A stretch of DNA of 64,000 nucleotides from the NCBI RefSeq assembly GCF_051020955.1, contig NW_027476337.1, forward strand, positions 234,689 through 298,688. The letters run 5' to 3'. How positions within the stretch are numbered: position 1 is the first letter of the stretch; the number at the start of each line of letters is the position of its first letter. The notes under the pieces are model-generated. The model saw only the letters and a program-made list of their open reading frames with translations. It had not been told where the DNA came from and did no database searches. Shown here one piece after another: positions 50,943 through 62,900 of this stretch. The stretch is from Megalopta genalis (Eukaryota > Arthropoda > Insecta > Hymenoptera > Halictidae). The position numbers and the translations under genes were made by a program.

Positions 50943-53900
50943 ATGCGAAGTAGAAGGGTTATCTTCGAATTCATGCGAAACAAATGATTTAGCTTCAAAC
51001 ACTTGTGATATACATGATTTAGCTTCAACTGCTTGCGAAACAACGAGTTAGCTTTAAATCCATGCGAAACACATGATTTAACTCCAAATCAATGCGAAGT
51101 AGAAGGCTTTGCTTCAAATCCATGCGAAACACATGATTTAGCTTCAAATCAATGCGAAGTAGAAGGGTTATCTTCGAATCCATGCGAAACAAATGATTTA
51201 GCTTCAAACACTTGTGATATACATGATTTAGCTTCAACTGCATGCGAAAAAAACGAGTTAGCTTCAAATCCATGCGAAACACATGATTTAAATTCAAATC
51301 AATGCGAAGTAGAAGGGTTATCTTTGAATCCATGCGAAACGAATGGTTTAGCTTCAAACACTTGTGTTATACATGATTTAGCTTCAACTGCATGCGAAAC
51401 AACGAGTTAGCTTTAAATCCATGCGAAACACATGATTTAGCTCCAAATCAATGCGAAGAAGAAGGCATAGCTTCAAATCCATGGGAATCAAATGGTTTAT
51501 CTTCAAATACTTGTGGTATGCATGACTTATCTTCAACTGCATGCGAAACAAACGAGTTAGCTTCAAATCCACGCGAAGCAAATGATTTAAATTCAAATCA
51601 ATGCGAACTTGATGGGTTATCATCAAATCCGTGCCAAACAAATGGTTTTGCTTCAAATACTTGTGATATACTTGATTTAGCTTCAACAGCATGCGAAACA
51701 AACGAGTTAGCTTCAGAACCATGCGAAACATATGATTTAACATCAAATCAATGCGAAGTAGAAGCCATACCTTCAGATCCATGGGAATTAAATGGTTTAG
51801 CTTCAAATACTTGTGATATACATGATTTAGGTTCAAAAGTATGCGAAACAAACGAGTTAGCTTCAAATCCATGCGCAACACATGATTTAGCTTCAAATCA
51901 ATGCGAAGTAGAAGGGTTATCTTTGAATCCATGCGAAACAAATGGTTTAGCTTCAAACACTTGTGATATACATGATTTTGCTTCAACTGCATGCTGAACA
52001 AACTAGTTAGCTTCAAATACATGCGAAACACATGATTTAGCTTCAATTTAATGCGAAGTAGAAGGCTTAGCTTCAAATCCATGCCAATCAAACGGTGTAG
52101 CTTCAAATACTTGTGATATACATGGTTCAGCTTCAAGTGCATGCGAAATAAACGAGTTAGCTTCAAATCCATGCGAAACACATGATTTATCTTCAAATCA
52201 ATGCGAGGTAGAAGGCTTAGCTTCAAATCCATGCGAATCAAACGATTTAGCTTCAAATACTTGTGATATACTTGATTTATATTCAAGTGCATGCGAAACA
52301 AACGAGATAGCTTCAGATCCATGCGAAACATATGATTTAACATCAAATCAATGCGAAGTAGAAGCCATACCTTCAGATCCATGGGAATTAAATGGTTTAG
52401 CTTCAAATACTTGTGATATACATGATTTAGCTTCAAAAGTATGCGAAACAAACGAGTTAGCTTCAAATCCATGCGCAACACATGATTTAGCTTCAAATCA
52501 ATGCGAAGTAGTAGGGTTATCTTTGAATCCATGCGAAACAAATGGTTTAGCTTCAAACACTTGTGATATACATGATTTTGCTTCAACTGCATGCTGAACA
52601 AACGAGTTAGCTTCAAATCCATGCGAAACACATGATTTAGCTTCAAATCAATGCGAAGAAGAGGGGTGATCTTCGAATCCCTGCTAATCAAATGGTTCAT
52701 ATTCAAATACTTGTGATATACATGATTTAGCTTCAACAGCATGCGAAACAAACGAGTTAGCTTCAAATCCAAGCGAAACACATGATTTAGCTTCAATTTA
52801 ATGCGAGGTAGAAGGCTTAGCTTCAAATCCATGCGAATCGAAAGATTTAGCATCAAATACTTGTGATATACTTGATTTATATTCAAGTGCATGCGAAACA
52901 AACGAGATAGCTTCAAATCCATGCGAAACATATGATTTAACATCAAATCAATGCGAAGCAGAAGGCTGATGTTCGAATCCATGCGAAACAAATGGTTTAG
53001 ATTCAAATACTTGTGATATACATGATTTAGCTTCAACTGCATGCGAAACAAACGAGTTAGCTTCAAATCCTTGCGAAACACATGATTATCTTCAAATCAA
53101 TGCGAAGAAGAGTGGTGATCTTCGAATCCATGCTAATCAAATGGTCCATATTCAAATACTTGTGATATACATGATTTAGCTTCAACAGCATGCGAAACAA
53201 ACGAGTTAGCTGTAAATCCATGCGAAACACATGATTTAGCTCCAAATCAATGCGAAGTAGAAGGCATAGCTACAAATCCATGGGAATCAAATGGTTTAGC
53301 TTCAAATACTTGTGATATACATGATTTAGTTTCAACAGCATGCGAAACAAACGAGTTAGCTTCAAATCCATGCGAAACAAATGATTTAGCTTCAAACCAA
53401 TGCGAAGTAGAAGGGTTATCTTCGAATCCATGGGAAACAAATGGTTTAGCTTCAAACACTTGTGATATACATGATTTAGCTTCAACAGCATGCGAAACAA
53501 ACGAGTTAGCTTCAAATCCATGCGAAACACATGATTTATCTTCAAATCAATGCGAGGTAGAAGGCTTAGCTTCAAATCCATGCGAATCGAACGATTTAGC
53601 TTAAAATACTTGTGATATACTTGATTTATATTCAAGTGCATGCGAAACAAACGAGATAGCTTCAGATCCATGCGAAACATATGATTTAACATCAAATCAA
53701 TGCGAAGTAGAAGTCATACCTTCAGATCCATGGGAATTAAATGGTTTAGCTTCAAATACTTGTGATATACATGATTTAGCTTCAACTGTATGCGAAACAA
53801 ACGAGTTAGCTTCAAATCCATGCGAAACACATGATTTAGCTTCAAATCAATGCGAAGAAGAGGGGTGATCTTCGAATCCATGCTAATCAAATGGTACATA

Positions 53901-54178
53901 TTCAAATACTTGTGATATACATGATTTAGCTTCAACAGCATGCGAAACAAACGAGTTAGCTTCAAATCCATGCGAAACACATGATTTAGCTCCAAATCAA
54001 GCGAAGTAGAAGGCATAGCTTCAAATCCATGGGAATCAAATGCTTTAGCTTCAAATACTTGTGATATACATGATTCAGCTTCAACAGCATGCCAAACAAA
54101 CGAGTTAGCTTCAAATCCAAGCTAAGCATATGATTTCGTTTCAAATCAATGCGAAGTAGAAGGCTGATCTCCGAATCC
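50943..54178 (+). repeat. Epsilon block, copy 2
   Basis: Partner of 29711-32947. It lacks the extra G and the paired one-base changes of copy 1, so its minus-strand frame (51384-53081) reads through as regular decapeptides. It includes CAGAACCATGCG near 51715 against CAGATCCATGCG in copy 1, and a CCCTGCTAATC variant near 52679. Confidence 0.9.
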
Positions 54179-54600
54179 ACACGAAACAGATTGTTTAGAT
54201 TCAAATACTTGTGATATACATGATTTAGCTTCAACAGCATGCGAAACAAACGTATTAGCTTCAAATCCGTGCGAAACACATGATTTAGCTTCAATTTAAT
54301 GCGAAGTAGAAGGCTTAGCTTCAAATCCATGCCAATCAAACGGTTTAGCGTCAAATACTTGTGATATACATGGTTCAGCTTCAAGTGCATGCGAAATAAA
54401 CGAGTTAGCTTCAAATCCATGCGAAACACATGATTTAGGTCCAAATCAATGCGAAGCAGAAGGCTGATTTTCGAATTCATGCGAAACAAAGGTTTTGCTT
54501 CAAATACTTGTGATATACATGATTTAGCTTCAACTTGCATGCGAAAGAAACGAGTTAGCTTCAAATCCATGCGAAACACATGATTTAGCTTCAAATCAAT
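54179..54600 (+). repeat. Delta-type tail (matches 17.19-17.61 kb)
   Basis: Continues the delta unit beyond the point where epsilon copy 1 diverges: CACACGAAACAG, CAATTTAATGCG, AACAAAGGTTTTGC and CAACTTGCATGCG occur in the same order as at 17190-17560. It ends where C monomers with AGAAGAGGGGTGATC resume. Confidence 0.82.
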
Positions 54601-56965
54601 GCGAAGAAGAGGGGTGATCTTCGAATCCATGCTAATCAAATGGTACATTTTCAAATACTTGTGATATACATGATTTAGCTTCAACAGCATGCGAAATAAA
54701 CGAGTTAGCTTCAAATCCATGCGAATCAAATGGTTTAGCTTCAAATTCTTGTGATATACAAGATTTAGATTCAACAGCATGCGAAACAAACGAGTTTGCT
54801 TCAAATCCATGCGCAACACATGATTTTGCTTCAAATCAATGCGAAGTAGAAGGCTTATTTTCGAATCCGTGCAAATGAATTGGTTTAGCTTCAAATACCT
54901 GTGATATACATGATTTAGTTCTAAATGCAGGCTAAACAAACGAGTTAGATTCAATTCCATGCGAAATACATGATTTAGATTCAAATCAATGCGAGGTAGA
55001 AGACTGATCTTTGAATACATGCGAAACAAATGATTTAGCTTCAAATCAATGCGACGTAGAAGGCTTAGCTTCGAATCCATGCGAAATAAAAGGTTTAACT
55101 TCAAATACTTATGATATACATGATATAGATTCAGCTGCATGCGAAACCAACGAGTTAGCTTCAAATACAAGCGAAACACATGATTCAGCTACAAATCAAT
55201 TCGAAGTAGAATTCATAGCTTCAAATCAATGCGAATCGAATGGTCCAGCTTCAAATACTTGTGATATACATGATTTAGCTTCAACTGCATGCGAAACAAA
55301 CGAGTTAGCTTCAAATCCAAGCGAAACACATGATTTAGCATCAAATCAATGCGAAGTAGAAGGCTTAGCTTCAAATCCATGCGAAACGAATTATTTGGCT
55401 TCAAATACTTGCGAATATAAGTGATTTAGATTCAACTGCATGCGAAACAAACGTGTTATCTTCAAATCCATGCGTAACACATGATTTCACTTCAAATCAA
55501 TGCGAAGTAGAAGGCTTAGCTTCAAATCCATGCGAATCAAATGGTGTACCTTCAAATACATGTGATATACGTGATTTATATTCAACTGCATGCGAAACAA
55601 ACGAGTTATCTTGAAATTCATGCGGAACACATGATTTTGCTTTAAATCAATGCGAAATAGAAGGCTAACCTTCGAATCCACACGAAACAGATGGTTTAGC
55701 TTCAAATACTTGTAATATACATGATTTATCTTCAACAGCATGCGAAACAAACGTGTTAACTTCAAATCCATACGAAACACATGATTTAGCTTCAATTCAA
55801 TGCGAGGTTGGAGGCTTATCTTGTAATCCATGCGAAACAAATCGTTTAGCTTCAAATACTTGTGATATACATAATTTAACTTCAACTGCATGTGATACAA
55901 ACGAGTTAGCTTAAAATCCAAGCGGAACACATGATTTATCTTCAAATCAATGCGAAGTGGAATGCTGAGTTTCAAATCCATGCGAATCAAATGTTTTAGC
56001 TTCAAATACTTGTGATATACATGATTTAGCTTCAACTGCATGCGATATAAACGAGTTAGCTTCAAATCCATGCGAAACACATGATTTAGCATCAAATCAA
56101 TGCGAAGTAGGAGGCTTATCTTCAAATCCATGCGAATCAAATGTTTTAGCTTCAAATACTTGTGATATACATGATTTAGCTTCAACAGCAAGCGAAACAA
56201 ACGAGTTAGCTACAAATCCATGCGAAACACATGATTTAGCATCAAATCTATGCGAAGTAGAAGGCTTATCTTCAAATCCATGCGAAACAAGTGGTTTAGT
56301 TTCAAATACTTGTGATATACATGATTTAGCTTCAACTGCATGCGAAACAAACGAGTTAGCTTCAAATCCATGCGAATCACATGATTTTGCTTTAAATCAA
56401 TGCGAAATAGAAGGCTAACCTTCGAATCCACACGAAACAGATGGTTTAGCTTCAAATACTTGTAATATACATGATTTATATTCAACAGCATGCGAAACAA
56501 ACGTGTTAACTTCAAATCCATACGAAACACATGATTTAGCTTCAACTCAATGCGAGGTTGGAGGCTTATCTTCGAATTCATGCGAAACAAATGGTTTAGC
56601 TTCAAATACTTGTGATATACATGATTTACATTCAACAGCAAGCGAAACAAACGAGTTAGCCTCAAATTCGAGCGAAACACATGATTTAGCATCAAATCAA
56701 TGCGAATTAGAAGGCTTATCTTCGAATCCATGCGAAACGGATGATTTAGCTTCACATACTAGTGAATATAAGTGATAATGCTTGAAATGCAGATGAAACA
56801 AACGAGTTAGCTTCAAATTCATGCGAAACACATGATTTAGATTGAAATCGATGCGGAGTTGAAAGTATAGCATCAAATCCACGAGAATCAAATGATTTAG
56901 CTTCAGATACTCGCCGTATACATGATTTAGCTTCAAATGCAGGCGAAACAAACGAGTTAGCTTCA
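54601..56965 (+). repeat. Diverged pentamer island
   Basis: Monomers here carry many individual substitutions (for example TTTAGTTCTAAATGCAGGC near 54920, GATATAGATTCAGCTGC near 55120, CTTGTAATCCATGC near 55820, GATACTCGCCGTATAC near 56907) and no 29-bp A monomer of the family type. Two versions of a 700-bp-scale motif (GCTAACCTTCG with CACACGAAACAG) occur near 55660 and 56415. The stretch resembles 1-3 kb more than its neighbours and ends abruptly at the left edge of the 11-kb copy. Confidence 0.8.
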
Positions 56966-56970
56966 AATCC

Positions 56971-59900
56971 ATGCGAAACACATGATTTAACTCCAAATCA
57001 ATGCGAAGTAGAAGGCTTTGCTTCAAATCCATGCGAAACACATGATTTAGCTTCAAATCAATGCGAAGTAGAAGGGTTATCTTCGAATCCATGCGAAACA
57101 AATGATTTAGCTTCAAACACTTGTGATATACATGATTTAGCTTCAACTGCATGCGAAAAAAACGAGTTAGCTTCAAATCCATGCGAAACACATGATTTAA
57201 ATTCAAATCAATGCGAAGTAGAAGGGTTATCTTCGAATCCATGCGAAACAAATGGTTTAGCTTCAAACACTTGTGATATACATGATTTAGCTTCAACTGC
57301 ATGCGAAACAACGATTTAGCTTTAAATCCATGCGAAACACATGATTTAACTCCAAATCTATGCGAAGTAGAAGGCTTTGCTTCAAATCCATGCGAAAAAC
57401 ATGATTTAGCTTCAAATCAATGCGAAGTAGAAGGGTTATCTTCGAATTCATGCGAAACAAATGATTTAGCTTCAAACACTTGTGATATACATGATTTAGC
57501 TTCAACTGCTTGCGAAACAACGAGTTAGCTTTAAATCCATGCGAAACACATGATTTAACTCCAAATCAATGCGAAGTAGAAGGCTTTGCTTCAAATCCAT
57601 GCGAAACACATGATTTAGCTTCAAATCAATGCGAAGTAGAAGGGTTATCTTCGAATCCATGCGAAACAAATGATTTAGCTTCAAACACTTGTGATATACA
57701 TGATTTAGCTTCAACTGCATGCGAAAAAAACGAGTTAGCTTCAAATCCATGCGAAACACATGATTTAAATTCAAATCAATGCGAAGTAGAAGGGTTATCT
57801 TTGAATCCATGCGAAACAAATGGTTTAGCTTCAAACACTTGTGTTATACATGATTTAGCTTCAACTGCATGCGAAACAACGAGTTAGCTTTAAATCCATG
57901 CGAAACACATGATTTAGCTCCAAATCAATGCGAAGTAGAAGGCATAGCTTCAAATCCATGGGAATCAAATGGTTTATCTTCAAATACTTGTGGTATGCAT
58001 GACTTATCTTCAACTGCATGCGAAACAAACGAGTTAGCTTCAAATCCACGCGAAGCAAATGATTTAAATTCAAATCAATGCGAAGAAGAGGGGTGATCTT
58101 CGAATCCATGCTAATCAAATGGTTCAGCTTCAAACACTTGTGATATACATGATTTAGCTTCAACTGCTTGCGAAACAACGAGTTAGCTTTAAATCCATGC
58201 GAAACACATGATTTAACTCCAAATCAATGCGAAGTAGAAGGCTTTGCTTCAAATCCATGCGAAACACATGATTTAGCTTCAATCAATGCGAAGTAGAAGG
58301 GTTATCTTCGAATCCATGCGAAACAAATGGTTTAGCTTCAAACACTTGTGATATACATGATTTAGCTTCAACTGCATGCGAAACAACGAGTTAGCTTTAA
58401 ATCCATGCGAAAACACATGATTTAGCTCCAAATCAATGCGAAGTAGAAGGCATAGCTACAAATCCATGGGAATCAAATGGTTTAGCTTCAAGTACTTGTG
58501 ATATACATGATTTAGTTCCAACAGCATGCGAACAAACGAGTTAGCTTCAAATCCATGCGAAACAAATGATTTAGCTTCAAACCAATGCGAAGTAGGAGGG
58601 TTATCTTCGAATCCATGCGAAACAAATGGTTTAGCTTCAAACACTTGTGATATACATGATTTAGCTTCAACTGCATGCGAAACAACGATTTAGCTTTAAA
58701 TCCATGCGAAACACATGATTTAACTCCAAATCTATGCGAAGTAGAAGGCTTTGCTTCAAATCCATGCGAAAAACATGATTTAGCTTCAAATCAATGCAAG
58801 GTAGAAGGGTTATCTTCGAATTCATGCGAAACAAATGATTTAGCTTCAAACACTTGTGATATACATGATTTAGCTTCAACAGCATGCGAAACAAACGAGT
58901 TAGCTTCAAATCCATGCGAAATACATGATTTAGCTTCAAATCAATGCGAAGTAGAAGGGTTATCTTTGAATCCATGCGAAACAAATGGTTTAGCTTCAAA
59001 CACTAGTGTTATACATGATTTAGCTTCAACTGCATGCGAAACAACGAGTTAGCTTTAAATCCATGCGAAACATATGATTTAAATCAAATCAATGCGAAGT
59101 AGAAGGCATAGCTTCAAATCCATGGGCAACAAATGGTTTAGATTCACATACTTGTGATATACATGATTTAGCTTCAACAGCATGCGAAACAAACGTGTTA
59201 GCTTCAAATCCATGCGAAACACATGATTTAGCTTCAATTTAATGCGAAGTAGAAGGCTTAGCTTCAAATCCATGCCAATCAAATGGTTTAGCTTCAAATA
59301 CTTGTGATATACATGGTTCTGCTTCAAGTGCATGCGAAATAAACGAGTTAGCTTCAAATCCATGCGAAACACATGATTTAGGTCCAAATCAATGCGAAGC
59401 AGAAGGCTGTTGTTCGAATCCATGCGAAACAAAGGTTTAGCTTCAAATACTTGTGATATACTTGATTATATTCTGTGCATGCGAAACAAACGAGATAGCT
59501 TCAAATCCATGCGAGACATATGATTTAACATCAAATCAATGCGAAGTAGAAGGCATAGCTTCAAATGCATGGGAATAAAATGGTTTAGCTTCAAATACTT
59601 GTGATATACATGATTTAGCTTCAACTGCATGCGAAACAAACGAGTTAGCTTCTAATCCATGCGCAACACATGATTTAGGCTTCAAATCAATGCGAAGTAG
59701 AAGGGTTATCTTCGAATCCATGCGAAACAAATGGTTTAGCTTCAAACACTTGTGATATACATGATTTAGCTTCAACGGCATGCGAAACAACGAGTTAGCT
59801 TTAAATCCATGCGAAACACATGATTTAGCTCCAAATCAATGCGAAGTAGAAGCATAGCTACAAATCCATGGGAATCAAATGGTTTAGCTTCAAATACTTG

Positions 59901-62900
59901 TGATATACATGATTTAGTTTCAACAGCATGCGAAACAAACGAGTTAGCTTCAAATCATGCGAAACAAATGATTTAGCTTCAAACCAATGCGAAGTAGAAG
60001 GGTTATCTTCGAATCCATGCGAAACAAATGGTTTAGCTTCAAACACTTGTGATATACATGATTTAGCTTCAACTGCATGCGAAACAACGATTTAGCTTTA
60101 AATCCATGCGAAACACATGATTTAACTCCAAATCTATGCGAAGTAGAAGGCTTTGCTTCAAATCCATGCGAAAAACATGATTTAGCTTCAATCAATGCGA
60201 AGTAGAAGGGTTATCTTCGAATTCATGCGAAACAAATGATTTAGCTTCAAACACTTGTGATATACATGATTTAGCTTCAACTGCTTGCGAAACAACGAGT
60301 TAGCTTTAAATCCATGCGAAACACATGATTTAACTCCAAATCAATGCGAAGTAGAAGGCTTTGCTTCAAATCCATGCGAAACACATGATTTAGCTTCAAA
60401 TCAATGCGAAGTAGAAGGGTTATCTTCGAATCCATGCGAAACAAATGATTTAGCTTCAAACACTTGTGATATACATGATTTAGCTTCAACTGCATGCGAA
60501 AAAACGAGTTAGCTTCAAATCCATGCGAAACACATGATTTAAATTCAAATCAATGCGAAGTAGAAGGGTTATCTTTGAATCCATGCGAAACAAATGGTTT
60601 AGCTTCAAACACTTGTGTTATACTTGATTTAGCTTCAACTGCATGCGAAACAACGAGTTAGCTTTAAATCCATGCGAAACACATGATTTAGCTCCAAATC
60701 AATGCGAAGTAGAAGCCATACCTTCAGATCCATGGGAATCAAATGGTTCAGCTTCAAACACTTGTGATATACATGATTTAGCTTCAACTGCTTGCGAAAC
60801 AACGAGTTAGCTTTAAATCCATGCGAAACACATGATTTAACTCCAAATCAATGCGAAGTAGAAGGCTTTGCTTCAAATCCATGCGAAACACATGATTTAG
60901 CTTCAAATCAATGCGAAGTAGAAGGGTTATCTTCGAATCCATGCGAAACAAATGGTTTAGCTTCAAACACTTGTGATATACATGATTTAGCTTCAACTGC
61001 ATGCGAAACAACGATTTAGCTTTAAATCCATGCGAAACACATGATTTAACTCCAAATCTATGCGAAGTAGAAGGCTTTGCTTCAAATCCATGCGAAAAAC
61101 ATGATTTAGCTTCAAATCAATGCAAGGTAGAAGGGTTATCTTCGAATTCATGCGAAACAAATGATTTAGCTTCAAACACTTGTGATATACATGATTTAGC
61201 TTCAACAGCATGCGAAACAAACGAAACAAACGAGTTAGCTTCAAATCCATGCGAAATACATGATTTAGCTTCAAATCAATGCGAAGTAGAAGGGTTATCT
61301 TTGAATCCATGCGAAACAAATGGTTTAGCTTCAAACACTAGTGTTATACATGATTTAGCTTCAACTGCATGCGAAACAACGAGTTAGCTTTAAATCCATG
61401 CGAAACATATGATTTAAATCCAAATCAATGCGAAGTAGAAGGCATAGCTTCAAATCCATGGGCAACAAATGGTTTAGATTCACATACTTGTGATATACAT
61501 GATTTAGCTTCAACAGCATGCGAAACAAACGTGTTAGCTTCAAATCCATGCGAAACACATGATTTAGCTTCAATTTAATGCGAAGTAGAAGGCTTAGCTT
61601 CAAATCCATGCCAATCAAATGGTTTAGCTTCAAATACTTGTGATATACATGGTTCTGCTTCAAGTGCATGCGAAATAAACGAGTTAGCTTCAAATCCATG
61701 CGAAACACATGATTTAGGTCCAAATCAATGCGAAGCAGAAGGCTGTTGTTCGAATCCATGCGAAACAAAGGTTTAGCTTCAAATACTTGTGATATACTTG
61801 ATTTATATTCTGTGCATGCGAAACAAACGAGATAGCTTCAAATCCATGCGAGACATATGATTTAACATCAAAAAATGCGAAGTAGAAGGCATAGCTTCAA
61901 ATGCATGGGAATAAAATGGTTTAGCTTCAAATACTTGTGATATACATGATTTAGCTTCAACTGCATGCGAAACAAACGAGTTAGCTTCTAATCCATGCGC
62001 AACACATGATTTAGCTTCAAATCAATGCGAAGTAGAAGGGTTATCTTCGAATTCATGCGAAACAAATGATTTAGCTTCAAACACTTGTGATATACATGAT
62101 TTAGCTTCAACTGCTTGCGAAACAACGAGTTAGCTTTAAATCCATGCGAAACACATGATTTAACTCCAAATCAATGCGAAGTAGAAGGCTTTGCTTCAAA
62201 TCCATGCGAAACACATGATTTAGCTTCAAATCAATGCGAAGTAGAAGGGTTATCTTCGAATCCATGCGAAACAAATGATTTAGCTTCAAACACTTGTGAT
62301 ATACATGATTTAGCTTCAACTGCATGCGAAAAAAACGAGTTAGCTTCAAATCCATGCGAAACACATGATTTAAATTCAAATCAATGCGAAGTAGAAGGGT
62401 TATCTTTGAATCCATGCGAAACGAATGGTTTAGCTTCAAACACTTGTGTTATACATGATTTAGCTTCAACTGCATGCGAAACAACGAGTTAGCTTTAAAT
62501 CCATGCGAAACACATGATTTAGCTCCAAATCAATGCGAAGTAGAAGGCATAGCTTCAAATCCATGGGAATCAAATGGTTTATCTTCAAATACTTGTGGTA
62601 TGCATGACTTATCTTCAACTGCATGCGAAAACAAACGAGTTAGCTTCAAATCCACGCGAAGCAAATGATTTAAATTCAAATCAATGCGAACTTGATGGGT
62701 TATCATCAAATCCGTGTGAAACAAATGGTTTTGCTTCAAATACTTGTGATATACTTGATTTAGCTTCAACAGCATGCGAAACAAACGAGTTAGCTTCAGA
62801 ACCATGCGAAACATATGATTTAACATCAAATCAATGCGAAGTAGAAGCCATACCTTCAGATCCATGGGAATTAAATGGTTTAGCTTCAAATACTTGTGAT

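Noticed and set aside
61214..61224. 9-bp direct duplication as a biological insertion
   Set aside because: It lies among the private indels of the right-hand copy and adds one repeat of AAACAAACG within the same motif, so sequencing or consensus error is at least as likely.
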